The position numbers and the translations under genes are program-made. This document shows positions 36,988 through 45,668 of a DNA stretch of 64,000 nucleotides, one piece after another. Under the pieces are notes generated by a model. That model was not told where the DNA came from. It was given only the letters and a program-made list of their open reading frames with translations, and did not search any database. The stretch comes from Nocardioides soli. GTDB taxonomy: Bacteria; Actinomycetota; Actinomycetes; Propionibacteriales; Nocardioidaceae. The DNA lies in contig NZ_JACHWR010000002.1 of assembly GCF_014191495.1 (NCBI RefSeq), positions 1,302,001 through 1,366,000 of the forward strand, written 5' to 3'. Numbering within the stretch: the first letter of the stretch is position 1; every line of letters starts with the position of its first letter.

Positions 36988-38549
36988 TCGAGCTGCGTGA
37001 CATCCGCTTCGGATACGACGACGTCGGCCCCGTGCTGAGCGACGTCGACCTGGTCGTCGACGAGGGCGAGCTGGTGCTGGTGTCCGGCCCGACGGGGGTC
37101 GGGAAGTCGACGCTGCTCGGCATCGTCACCGGCCTGGTCCCGCGCTTCTCGGGCGGCACGCTCGACGGCGACGTGCTGCTCGACGGCGTCAGCATCGTGC
37201 GCACCCCGCCGCGGGAGCGGGCCCACGCGATCGGCTACGTCGGGCAGAACCCCGCCGCCGGCTTCGTCACCGACACCGTCGAGGAGGAGCTCGCCTACGG
37301 CATGGAGCAGCTCGGGCTGCCGCCCGAGACGATGCGCCGCCGGGTCGAGGAGACGCTCGACCTGCTCGGCATCGCGGACCTGCGCCACCGCGATCTGCGG
37401 ACGCTGTCCGGCGGCCAGCAGCAGCGGGTGGCGATCGGGTCGGTGCTGACCATGCACCCGCGACTGCTCGTGCTCGACGAGCCGACCTCCGCCCTCGACC
37501 CGACCGCGGCCGAGGAGGTGCTCGCGACGCTGACCCGGCTGGTCCACGACCTCGGCGTCTCGGTGCTGCTGGCCGAGCACCGGCTCGAGCGGGTGATCCC
37601 GTTCGTGGACCGGATGTGCCTGCTCGCCGGAGACGGCCGGGTCACCGTCGGCGAGCCCGGTGAGCTGCTGGTGACCTCGCCGGTGGTGCCGCCGATCGTC
37701 GAGCTCGGCCGGGCCGCCGGCTGGAGCCCGCTGCCGCTCAGCGTCCGCGACGCCCGCCGCCGCGCCCGCGAGCTGCGCCTCGACCCGCCGTCGGTCGACG
37801 GGGAGCCGGCGACGACCGCCGCCGCCGTGGTACGCCGCCTCGACGTCGTGCACGGCCGGACGGCCGCGGTGCGGGGCCTCGATCTCGAGCTGGGCGCCGG
37901 GCGGGTCACCGCGCTGATGGGCCGCAACGGCTCGGGCAAGTCGTCCCTGCTGTGGGCGGTGCAGGGCAGCGGACGGCGTACGTCGGGCCGGGTGGACGTC
38001 GACGGCAGCGACCCGGCCGACCTCGCGCCGGCCGCCCGCCGCGCGCTCGTGGGCCTGGTGCCGCAGAACGCGGCGGACCTGCTCTATCTGGAGACCGTCG
38101 ACGAGGAGTGCGCGGCCGCCGACGGCGGCAGCGGCGCCTGCCGGGCGCTGCTGGACCGGCTGGTGCCCGCCATCCCGGGGGACCAGCATCCGCGGGACCT
38201 CTCGGAGGGGCAGCGGCTCGCGCTCGCCCTGGCGCTGGTGCTGGTCTCGCGCCCGCGGCTGCTGCTGCTCGACGAGCCGACCCGGGGTCTCGACTACGCG
38301 GCCAAGCACGTGCTGGCCGGCATCCTGCGCGGCCTGACCGACGACGGCCACGCCGTGCTGGTTGCGACCCACGACGTGGAGTTCGTGGCGCAGGCCGCCG
38401 ACGAGGTCGTGGTGCTCGCCGAGGGCGAGGTCGTGTCCTCCGGCCCGGTGCGCCGGGTGGTCGCCGAGTCGCCGGCGTTCGCGCCGCAGGTGACCAAGGT
38501 GCTCGGCGCGCCGTGGCTGCGCGTCGACGAGGTCGTGGCGGCACTGTGA
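36984..38549 (+). CDS. Fused double ECF ATPase (EcfA-EcfA')
   Basis: 521 residues from GTG 36984 (GAGGAGG upstream; GTGA overlap with EcfT). Two ABC domains in one chain. Domain 1: Walker A GPTGVGKST near 35, signature LSGGQQQRV near 141, then LLVLDEPTSALD. Domain 2: Walker A GRNGSGKSS near 312, signature LSEGQRLAL near 405, LLLLDEPTRGLD. The second signature has Glu instead of the second Gly, so the two ATP sites may be unequal. Powers substrate-loaded S-component toppling. Confidence 0.92.
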   Translation: MIELRDIRFGYDDVGPVLSDVDLVVDEGELVLVSGPTGVGKSTLLGIVTGLVPRFSGGTLDGDVLLDGVSIVRTPPRERAHAIGYVGQNPAAGFVTDTVEEELAYGMEQLGLPPETMRRRVEETLDLLGIADLRHRDLRTLSGGQQQRVAIGSVLTMHPRLLVLDEPTSALDPTAAEEVLATLTRLVHDLGVSVLLAEHRLERVIPFVDRMCLLAGDGRVTVGEPGELLVTSPVVPPIVELGRAAGWSPLPLSVRDARRRARELRLDPPSVDGEPATTAAAVVRRLDVVHGRTAAVRGLDLELGAGRVTALMGRNGSGKSSLLWAVQGSGRRTSGRVDVDGSDPADLAPAARRALVGLVPQNAADLLYLETVDEECAAADGGSGACRALLDRLVPAIPGDQHPRDLSEGQRLALALALVLVSRPRLLLLDEPTRGLDYAAKHVLAGILRGLTDDGHAVLVATHDVEFVAQAADEVVVLAEGEVVSSGPVRRVVAESPAFAPQVTKVLGAPWLRVDEVVAAL

Positions 38550-39358
38550 GCACCCCGGTGAACACCGCCGTCCGCATCTCCCCGCGCTCGATCGTGGTGC
38601 TCGGTGTCGCGTCGTTCGCCGGGCTGATGATGCTCTGCTGGCCGCTACTGCTGCGCGCGGGCGCGGGGGAGCGGGTCGACCCGCCGTTCCTGTTCCTCGC
38701 GCTGCTGCCGGTCGTCATCGCGGTGGTGCTGGCCGAGCTCAACGAGGGCGGACTCGACCCGCGGGTGCTGGCGATCCTCGGCGTGCTCAGTGCCGCCGGT
38801 GCGATCCTGCGCGGCGTCTCGCCCGGCACGGCCGGGGTCGAGCTCACGTTCTTCCTGCTCGTGCTGGGCGGGCGGGTGTTCGGGCCGGGCTTCGGCTTCG
38901 TGCTCGGCTGCACCACGCTCTTCGCCTCCGCGCTGATGACCGCCGGCGTCGGTCCGTGGCTGCCCTACCAGATGCTGTGCGCGGCCTGGGTCGGCATGGG
39001 GGCCGGGCTGCTGCCGCGCCGGCTCACCGGGCGGGTGGAGATCGCGGCGCTGGCGGCGTACGCCGTGGTGGCGTCGTACCTCTTCGGGCTGTTCATGAAC
39101 CTGTCCGGCTGGCCCTTCATCGCCGGCATCGCCGTCGAGGGCCACGAGGGCTCGCTGTCCTACGTGCCGGGTGCGCCGGTGCTGGACAACCTGCACACGT
39201 TCCTCGTCTACACGCTGCTCACCTCGACCGGCAGCTGGGACACGGTCCGCGCGATCACGACCGCCGTGGCGATCGTGGTGCTCGGTCCCGCCATCCTGGC
39301 CACGCTGCGGCGCGGCGCGCGCCGCGCCACGGTGACCGGCGTCGTCAGGGGCGGATGA
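38546..39358 (+). CDS. ECF transporter S component, probably corrinoid-specific
   Basis: 270 residues from GTG 38546, overlapping the ATPase stop (GTGA). Six or more membrane helices: SIVVLGVASFAGLMMLCWPL, FLFLALLPVVIAVVLAELNE, FLLVLGGRVFGPGFGFVLG, PWLPYQMLCAAWVGMGAGLL. The GFGFVLGCTTLFASALMTAG stretch is the usual S-component core helix. It resembles the ECF S group that includes the proposed cobalamin component CbrT; the riboswitch and the transcobalamin-like genes favour B12 or a B12 precursor. Its last 14 bases overlap the convergent dehydrogenase gene. Confidence 0.82.
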   Translation: MSTPVNTAVRISPRSIVVLGVASFAGLMMLCWPLLLRAGAGERVDPPFLFLALLPVVIAVVLAELNEGGLDPRVLAILGVLSAAGAILRGVSPGTAGVELTFFLLVLGGRVFGPGFGFVLGCTTLFASALMTAGVGPWLPYQMLCAAWVGMGAGLLPRRLTGRVEIAALAAYAVVASYLFGLFMNLSGWPFIAGIAVEGHEGSLSYVPGAPVLDNLHTFLVYTLLTSTGSWDTVRAITTAVAIVVLGPAILATLRRGARRATVTGVVRGG

Positions 39359-40514
39359 CCAGGATCCGGTCGTCGTGCTCCGCGGGGTCGCCGCGGCCGT
39401 CGCGGTTGCTGGTCGTGACCCACAGGTTGCCGTCGGGAGCGGCGACCACGGTGCGCAGCCGGCCGTAGCTGCCCACGAAGAAGTCCGTCGGGTGGCTGGC
39501 CCGGCCGCCGTCGACGTCGACGCGCCACAACCGCTCGCCGCGCAGCGCCGCGAGCCAGAGGTGGCCGTCGAGGTAGGCGAGGCCCGACGGGGAGGCCTGG
39601 TCGGTGTCCCACACGACCTGCGGGTCGGTGAGACCCTCGCCGCCGCCCTGGTCACCGGCTTGGCCCTCGACCATCGGCCACCCGTAGTTGTGGCCCGGCT
39701 TGATCAGGTTGAGCTCGTCGTACCGGTTGTCGCCGAACTCGGAGGCCCACAGCCGACCGTCGGAGTCGAAGGCGAGGCCCTGCACGTTGCGGTGGCCGTA
39801 GGACCAGATCGGCGAGTTCGGGAACGGGTTGTCCGGCGCCGGCTTGCCGTCGACGGTGATCCGCAGGATCTTGCCGGCCGTCGTGTCCTTGTCCTGGGCG
39901 AGCTCGGGCTGGCCGGTCTCGCCGGTCGAGGCGTAGAGGTAGCCGTCGGGCCCGAACGCCAGTCGCCCGCCGTCGTGGATGTGGCCCTGCGGGATCCCGT
40001 CGAGGATCACCCGGGGCGTGCCCAGCCGGCCGCCGCGCAGCGGCGCCTTCACGATGCGGTTGTCGTGGTCGGTGCTGAAGTAGAAGAACAGCATCCGGTC
40101 GCGGTCGAACGACGGCGACACCGCGACGCCGAGCAGTCCCGCCTCGCCACCGAGGTCGCCCAGCCCGACGGCACCCGCGATGCTGCCGATCGTGCGCACG
40201 TCGTACGACGGGGCCTCGAGCAGCAGCACGCGCGTGCTGTCGCGCTCGGTGACGACGGCGTCGCCGTTCGGCAGGAACGCGATGCCCCACGGCGTCGCCA
40301 GGTCGGTGGCGATGGTGTCGACGACCTTCGGGGGACCCGGGTCCTCCGTCGGGCTCTCCGACGGCGGGATGCTCGGTGCCTCGCTCGTCGGGCTCTCCGT
40401 CTGCGGCGTCGCGGTGACCGTCTCGCTGGGCCGGTCGTCGCCGTCGTCACCGCAGGCGGCGAGTCCGGCGATCACGAGGACGGCCACGCTGGCCAGGGCG
40501 GCGACGCGTCTCAT
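39345..40514 (-). CDS. PQQ-dependent sugar dehydrogenase-like lipoprotein
   Basis: 389 residues from ATG 40514. The lipobox AGLAACGDD (Cys 21) marks it as an exported lipoprotein, followed by a Thr/Ser/Pro-rich tether (about 22-60). The rest is a six-bladed glucose/sorbosone dehydrogenase propeller: DLATPWGIAFLPNGDAVVTE, GLLGVAVSPSFDRDRMLFFY, GGRLAFGPDGYLYASTGETG, YGHRNVQGLAFDSDGRLWAS, GHNYGWPMVEG. The catalytic His position is in HIHDGGRLAFG. Soluble homologues oxidise aldoses using PQQ; the true substrate is unknown. Confidence 0.9.
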   Translation of the reverse strand: MRRVAALASVAVLVIAGLAACGDDGDDRPSETVTATPQTESPTSEAPSIPPSESPTEDPGPPKVVDTIATDLATPWGIAFLPNGDAVVTERDSTRVLLLEAPSYDVRTIGSIAGAVGLGDLGGEAGLLGVAVSPSFDRDRMLFFYFSTDHDNRIVKAPLRGGRLGTPRVILDGIPQGHIHDGGRLAFGPDGYLYASTGETGQPELAQDKDTTAGKILRITVDGKPAPDNPFPNSPIWSYGHRNVQGLAFDSDGRLWASEFGDNRYDELNLIKPGHNYGWPMVEGQAGDQGGGEGLTDPQVVWDTDQASPSGLAYLDGHLWLAALRGERLWRVDVDGGRASHPTDFFVGSYGRLRTVVAAPDGNLWVTTSNRDGRGDPAEHDDRILVIRP

Positions 40515-40544
40515 ACGGAGACCCTACGCGGCGCCGGGAGCCGC

Positions 40545-40763
40545 TCAGCCGTGTGCGGCCCGGCCCGCCGCCTCCCACGCTCCGACGCGGCCGTGCGCGG
40601 CCAGGAACTCCGCCACCTCGTCGCGCTCCGCACGCCGTTGGGCGAGCGCCGTCGAGGCGATCATCGCGTTGCGTCGGGAGCGCTGTTGGGAGGCGACGGG
40701 CCACCGCCGTACGGCGCCCACCACGCCCGCCATCCGTGAGACCGGGCGTGCTACCAGGTGCAT
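40545..40763 (-). CDS. Small basic protein (72 aa), unknown function
   Basis: From ATG 40763, supported by a very good GGAGGAG site 6 bases upstream. The sequence MHLVARPVSRMAGVVGAVRR continues with an Arg-rich middle and an acidic helix (QRRAERDEVAEFLAAHG). No signal peptide or clear membrane helix. I do not recognise the family. It stands alone between the dehydrogenase and the EamA gene on the same strand; 40764-40876 holds no further feature. Confidence 0.55.
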   Translation of the reverse strand: MHLVARPVSRMAGVVGAVRRWPVASQQRSRRNAMIASTALAQRRAERDEVAEFLAAHGRVGAWEAAGRAAHG

Positions 40764-40876
40764 CGTGGCTCCTCCGGGTGTCCGAGTGACGGCGCGCTCC
40801 ACGCTAGGTGCGGCGCCGACACCCGCGGGTCAACGCCGTGTGACGGTTGTGTGAACTCGGGCCGGGGCCGGGGCGC

Positions 40877-41752
40877 TCAGTCCGGAGCGGGCGCGACGGT
40901 GCGCGAGGACCGCGTAGCGCCGACCGAGGCGATGATGATGCAGACCATGGCGAGCCACTGCTCGAGGCTCAGGAACTCCTGGAGCACCACGATGCCGGCG
41001 AGCGCGGCCGCGGCGGGCTCGAGGCTCATCAGGATGGAGAAGACCGACGGCCGGATCGTGCGCAGGGCGACCATCTCGCAGCTGTACGGGATCACCGACG
41101 AGAGCAGCCCGACCGCGGCGCCGAGCGCGAGGATGCGCGGGTCGAGCAGGTCGCCGCCCGCGGTGCCGACGGCCGCCGGGGTGAGCAGCAGCGTGGCCAC
41201 GACGGAGGCGACGGCGAGGCCGTCGAGGCCGGGCCAGCGCCGGCCGGTGGCGCCGCTGAGCAGGATGTACGCCGCCCAGCACGCTCCGGCCAGCAGCGCG
41301 AACAGGGCGCCGGCGAGGTTGAGCGAACCGCTGCCGCCGGCGAGGCCCAGCACGGCGACGCCGACCGCGGCGAGCGCGACCCAGACGAGGTCCCGCATCC
41401 GTCGCGAGCCGAGCACGGCGAGGGTCAGGGGTCCGACGAACTCGAGCGTCACCGCGACCCCCAGCGGGATGCGCAGGAAGGACTGGTAGATCGCCCAGTT
41501 CATGACCCCGAGCGAGACCCCGAGGCCGATCGCCGCGAGCCAGTCGGCTCGGGACCGCCCGCGCAGGACGGGGCGGGCGATCAGCACCAGCACGAATGCG
41601 CTGGTGACCAGGCGCAGCCACACGATCGTGGTCGGGGCGATCTCGTCGAACAGCGACTTCGCGACGCCCGCGCCGAACTGCACCGAGAGGATCCCGACCA
41701 GCACCAGCCAGACGGGCGAGACCAGGCGGAGCGATGAGTTCCGGGTGGTCAC
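40877..41752 (-). CDS. EamA-family (DMT) transporter, RhtA-like
   Basis: 291 residues from GTG 41752. Ten hydrophobic helices in two EamA repeats: PVWLVLVGILSVQFGAGVAK, FDEIAPTTIVWLRLVTSAFV in the first; NLAGALFALLAGACWAAYIL and SSVIPYSCEMVALRTIRPSV in the second, the latter being the typical pattern of threonine/homoserine exporters of the RhtA group. Metabolite export is likely; the substrate is not certain. It is divergent from the propeller gene, with 50 bases between the starts. Confidence 0.88.
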   Translation of the reverse strand: MTTRNSSLRLVSPVWLVLVGILSVQFGAGVAKSLFDEIAPTTIVWLRLVTSAFVLVLIARPVLRGRSRADWLAAIGLGVSLGVMNWAIYQSFLRIPLGVAVTLEFVGPLTLAVLGSRRMRDLVWVALAAVGVAVLGLAGGSGSLNLAGALFALLAGACWAAYILLSGATGRRWPGLDGLAVASVVATLLLTPAAVGTAGGDLLDPRILALGAAVGLLSSVIPYSCEMVALRTIRPSVFSILMSLEPAAAALAGIVVLQEFLSLEQWLAMVCIIIASVGATRSSRTVAPAPD

Positions 41753-41802
41753 CGGGTCAATGTAGACGGCAGAGTGGACCCCAGCAGATCGGGAGGCGAG
41801 AG

Positions 41803-42906
41803 ATGGCGGACCGGACCCAGTCCAATCGGACGATGCTGATGATCGGGACCCGCAAGGGCCTGTGGCTCGGTACCTCGGACGAGTCGCGCGCGGAGTGGGC
41901 GTTCACGGGCCCGCACTTCGACATGGAGGAGGTGTACTCCTGCCTGATCGACACCCGTGGCGCGGCGCCGAGGCTGCTCGCCGGCGCGTCGTCGATGTGG
42001 CTCGGCCCGCAGGTACGCCGTTCCGACGACCTCGGCGCGACCTGGCAGGAGACCGCCAACGGCGCGGTGCGCTTCCCCGACGACACCGAGGCCAACGTCG
42101 AGCGGGTCTGGCAGCTGGTGCCCGGCCCCGAGGAGGGGGTCGTGTACGCCGGCACCGAGCCGGCCGCGATCTTCCGGTCCACCGACCGGGGCGAGACCTT
42201 CGCCCTCGAGCGCGCGCTGTGGGACCACCCGCACCGGCCCGACTGGGGCGCCGGCTTCGGCGGCCAGGCGTTCCACACGATCCTGCCCCACCCCGACGAC
42301 CCCCGGTCGGTGACCGCGGCGCTGAGCAGCGGCGGCGTCTACCAGACCGGCGACCGCGGCGCGTCGTGGGAGGCGCGCAACCACGGCATCCGCGCCGAGT
42401 TCCTCCCCGAGGGCGAGCAGTACCCCGAGTTCGGGCAGTGCGTCCACAAGATCACCCGTCACCCGGCTCGGCCCGAGCGCCTCTACCTGCAGAACCACGG
42501 CGGCGTCTACCGCTCCGACGACGAGGGCGGCACCTGGAAGTCGATCGCCGACGGCCTGCCCGCCGACTTCGGGTTCCCGATCGTGGTCCACCCCCACGAG
42601 CCCGACACCGTCTACGTGTTCCCGCTCGACGGCAGCGCCGGCAGGCACCCGGTCGACGGCAAGGCCCGGGTCTGGCGGTCCCGCGACGCCGGCGAGACCT
42701 GGGAGGAGCTCGGTGCCGGGCTGCCCGACTCCTTCTACGTCGCGGTGATGCGAGACGCGATGTGCGCCGACGACCATCGGACGCCCGGCGTCTACTTCGG
42801 CACCCGCAACGGTGCCGTCTGGGGGTCGGCCGACGAGGGAGACACCTGGCGCCAGCTCGTCAGCGACCTACCGGACGTGATGGCCGTGCGCGCGGCCGCG
42901 ATCTGA
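41803..42906 (+). CDS. Asp-box (BNR) beta-propeller protein, sialidase-fold
   Basis: 367 residues from ATG 41803 (GGGAGGCGAG upstream). Six Asp-boxes of the S/T-x-D-x-G-x-T/S-W type are spread along the chain: SDDLGATWQ, STDRGETF, TGDRGASWE, SDDEGGTWK, SRDAGETWE, SADEGDTWR. This gives a sialidase-like propeller. There is no signal peptide, so it is cytoplasmic. The catalytic Arg triad and Tyr of true sialidases were not identified, so enzymatic activity is doubtful. MLMIGTRKGLWLGTSD near the start is common in uncharacterised actinobacterial homologues. Confidence 0.82.
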   Translation: MADRTQSNRTMLMIGTRKGLWLGTSDESRAEWAFTGPHFDMEEVYSCLIDTRGAAPRLLAGASSMWLGPQVRRSDDLGATWQETANGAVRFPDDTEANVERVWQLVPGPEEGVVYAGTEPAAIFRSTDRGETFALERALWDHPHRPDWGAGFGGQAFHTILPHPDDPRSVTAALSSGGVYQTGDRGASWEARNHGIRAEFLPEGEQYPEFGQCVHKITRHPARPERLYLQNHGGVYRSDDEGGTWKSIADGLPADFGFPIVVHPHEPDTVYVFPLDGSAGRHPVDGKARVWRSRDAGETWEELGAGLPDSFYVAVMRDAMCADDHRTPGVYFGTRNGAVWGSADEGDTWRQLVSDLPDVMAVRAAAI

Positions 42907-42943
42907 CGGCACCGGCAGCGACGGATCGTTCGGACGGCACTAG

Positions 42944-43103
42944 TGGCCATCACCGTTGATTCACCAAGGGTCTACGCGCCCAGTGCACGCACCTCGCCGC
43001 GTTGGCGACGCTCGGTAGACAACCAGGTATGCCGTCGCGCCGCCGCCTTGCGAGGCACGCACCCTGAGCACGGATACCCCCGACGTATCAACAGCGATGA
43101 CCA
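42944..43103. mobile_element. MITE-like element with CTAG target duplication
   Basis: TGGCCATCACCGTTGAT (42944-42960) and the inverted TGGTCATCGCTGTTGAT at the other end (43087-43103) match at 14 of 17 positions. CTAG flanks both sides (42940-42943 and 43104-43107). The 126-base interior codes for nothing convincing. This is what a non-autonomous IS relative looks like; a 4-base YTAR-type duplication would suit the IS5 group. It directly abuts the GH65 stop codon. Confidence 0.6.
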
Positions 43104-45668
43104 CTAGATCGGCGGCATCGGCGGGTCCGGGACGTACGCCGGGATCTCGCCGGTGTGCTCCATCTCCTCGGGCGGCTGGATCGGCTCCGGCACGCCGGCG
43201 GTGATCCGGCTGCCGTCGGCACGGGTGCCGCCGGTGACCGGGCGGTCGCCGAGCAGACCGTCGATGCGGTCGCCCTGGTCGGGGAGCGGTACGACGATCG
43301 GGGCGTCGGGCGCCACGACGTACGACGTGCCGCGCACCGTGACCGGGACCTTGCCGTCGCCCTCGACGATCGAGAACCGCACCTGCTCCTGGGTCAGTTC
43401 CACCAGCATCCGGGAGCCGCGCCAGCAGAGCCGGAAGGTCAGCGACGGCCAGGTGGCCGGCAGCCGGGGGTCGAAGGACAGCTCGCCGCCGTAGTCGCGC
43501 AGCCCGCCGAACCCGTTGACCAGCGCGCTCCACACGCCGCCCGTGGATGCGACGTGCAGCCCGTCGACGGTGTTGTGGTGGAGGTCGGCCAGGTCGACGT
43601 ACAGCGACTGGTGGAAGTAGTCGAGCGCGGCGTCGTGATAGCCGACCTCCGCGGCGATCACGGACTGGACGACCGCCGACAGCGTCGAGTCGCCGGTGGT
43701 GATCGGGTCGTAGTACTCGAAGTCGGCGCGCTTCTCCTCGAGCGTGAACCGGTCGCCCTGGAGGAAGAGCGCCAGCACGACGTCGGCCTGCTTGAGCACC
43801 TGGAAGCGGTAGATGACCAGCGGGTGGTAGTACAGCAGCAGCGGGCGGGTCTCGGACGGGGTGCGGGAGAGGTCCCAGACCTCGCGGTCGAGGAAGAAGT
43901 CGTCCTGCGGGTGGATGCCGAGGCCCTCGTCGAAGGGGATCGCCATGCCGTCGGCGCAGCGCTGCCACTCGTCGGCCTCGCCGTCGGCGATGCCGAGGCG
44001 GGCGGCCACCCGCACCCAGCCCTCGGGGTCGTGGGCGCGGATCCGGTGCACGGCCCGCGCCGCCTCCTCGAGGTTGGCCCGGGCCATCACGTTGGTGAAC
44101 AGGTTGTTGTTCACGACGGTGGTGTACTCGTCGGGCCCGGTGACGCCGTGGATGTGGAAGGACCGCTCGCCGTTGCTGCGCCAGAAGCCCAGGTCGGCCC
44201 ACATCCGGGCGGTCTCGACCAGGATGTCGATGCCCTCGCGGACCAGGAAGCCGCGGTCGTCGGTCGCGCGCACGTACTTCATCAGGGCGTAGGCCACGTC
44301 GGCGTCGATGTGCACCTGGGCCGAGCCGGCGGCGTAGTACGCGGATGCCTCCTCGCCGTTGATCGTGCGCCAGGGGTAGAGCGCGCCGGTCTGCGCCATC
44401 TCGCGCGCCCGCTCGCGTGCCGCCGGCAGCATCACCGACCGGAAGTGCAGTGCGTTGCGCGCGACGTCCGGCGAGGTGTAGGTCAGGAACGGCAGGACGT
44501 AGACCTCGGTGTCCCAGAAGTAGTGGCCCTCGTAGCCCGAGCCGGTCACGCCCTTGGCGGGCACGCCGAGCCCGTCGATGCGCGCCGTGGCCTGAGCCAG
44601 GGAGAACAGGTTGAAGCGGATCGCCTGCTGCACGGCCCGGTGCTGCGGGGTCGGGGTCGCGATCTCGACGTCCGCCGCGGCCCAGAACCGGGCGTACCAG
44701 TCGCGCTGGTCGCTGACGTAGTGGGCGACGCCGTAGCGGGCCGCCCGGTCGAGGGTGCGGTCGCAGCGGTCGGAGAGCTCTCGCACCGGTACGCCGCGCG
44801 AGGAGTGGTAGGTGACCAGCTTCTCGAGCCGGGTCGTGGTGCCCTCGGTCGCGTCGATCCGGTAGACCATCTTGGTCTGGTCCTCGTCGGCACGGGCCAC
44901 GACCTCGTGCCGGTCGGTGGTGGTGAGCACGTGGTCGGCGGCGACCGCGATCGTCATCCCGGAGCTCGCGCACTGGTAGCCGAGCAGCATCCGGTCGTCG
45001 TTGGCGTAGTGCATCCGCGGCAGCAGCACCCGGTCGGTAAACGCGCCGGCCTTGCGCGGGTCCAGGGGCTCGACGGCGGTGGCGATGTTGCGGCCGTGGT
45101 ACTCGTCGCGGCCGTCCTGCCGGTTGAGGATCTGCGAGGAGACGACCACGGGCGCGTCGCCCTTGAGCATCCGTACCTCGAGGGTCATCAGCGCGAGGTG
45201 CCGCTGGGTCATCGACACCATGCGGGTGGTGTCGACCTGCACGAGCTTGCCCGAGGGGGTGCGCCAGATCAGCTGTCGGTGCAGCACGCCGTCGCGGAAG
45301 TTGAGGTGGCGCTCGTAGTGCTCCAGGTCGGACGTGCCGAACGTGAGCGGCTCGTCGTCGACGTACAGCTTGAGCACCTTGGTGTCGGGCACGTTGACGA
45401 TCGTCTGCCCGGTGCGCGCGAAGCCGAAGGCCGCCTCGGCGTGCCGGATCTCCCAGGTCTCGTGGAAGCCGTTGACGTAGGTGCCGTTGGAGTACGCCGG
45501 GCGGCCCTCCTCGGGGTTGTCGCGCATGCCGAGGTAGCCGTTCGCGACCGTGAACAGCGTCTCGGTCAGGCCGAGGTCGACCGTGCTGTAGCTGGTCTCG
45601 ACCAGGCCCCACTCGTCGGCCGGGAAGCGGCCACGGTCGAGCGGGTCGGGGCCGACGTGGCGGCTCAT
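43104..45668 (-). CDS. Glycoside hydrolase family 65 (maltose/trehalose/kojibiose phosphorylase type)
   Basis: 854 residues from ATG 45668, overlapping the upstream HAD gene stop (ATGA). The N-terminal beta-sandwich starts WGLVETSYSTVDLGLTETLF and TVANGYLGMRDNPEEGR; the (alpha/alpha)6 core includes GYEGHYFWDTEVYVLPFLTY, and the catalytic Glu is in HGVTGPDEYTTVVNNNLFTN (near residue 510). C-terminal beta-domain at about 760-854. It should phosphorolyse an alpha-disaccharide with inversion to give beta-glucose 1-phosphate. The stop codon TAG lies in the CTAG repeat flanking the MITE-like element. Confidence 0.92.
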   Translation of the reverse strand: MSRHVGPDPLDRGRFPADEWGLVETSYSTVDLGLTETLFTVANGYLGMRDNPEEGRPAYSNGTYVNGFHETWEIRHAEAAFGFARTGQTIVNVPDTKVLKLYVDDEPLTFGTSDLEHYERHLNFRDGVLHRQLIWRTPSGKLVQVDTTRMVSMTQRHLALMTLEVRMLKGDAPVVVSSQILNRQDGRDEYHGRNIATAVEPLDPRKAGAFTDRVLLPRMHYANDDRMLLGYQCASSGMTIAVAADHVLTTTDRHEVVARADEDQTKMVYRIDATEGTTTRLEKLVTYHSSRGVPVRELSDRCDRTLDRAARYGVAHYVSDQRDWYARFWAAADVEIATPTPQHRAVQQAIRFNLFSLAQATARIDGLGVPAKGVTGSGYEGHYFWDTEVYVLPFLTYTSPDVARNALHFRSVMLPAARERAREMAQTGALYPWRTINGEEASAYYAAGSAQVHIDADVAYALMKYVRATDDRGFLVREGIDILVETARMWADLGFWRSNGERSFHIHGVTGPDEYTTVVNNNLFTNVMARANLEEAARAVHRIRAHDPEGWVRVAARLGIADGEADEWQRCADGMAIPFDEGLGIHPQDDFFLDREVWDLSRTPSETRPLLLYYHPLVIYRFQVLKQADVVLALFLQGDRFTLEEKRADFEYYDPITTGDSTLSAVVQSVIAAEVGYHDAALDYFHQSLYVDLADLHHNTVDGLHVASTGGVWSALVNGFGGLRDYGGELSFDPRLPATWPSLTFRLCWRGSRMLVELTQEQVRFSIVEGDGKVPVTVRGTSYVVAPDAPIVVPLPDQGDRIDGLLGDRPVTGGTRADGSRITAGVPEPIQPPEEMEHTGEIPAYVPDPPMPPI

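Noticed and set aside
41803..42906. Active sialidase
   Set aside because: Asp-boxes define the propeller fold, but the Arg triad and catalytic Tyr were not found and there is no export signal.
42961..43103. Transposase fragment inside the CTAG-flanked element
   Set aside because: No reading frame in the interior shows DDE or other transposase motifs; it is treated as non-autonomous.
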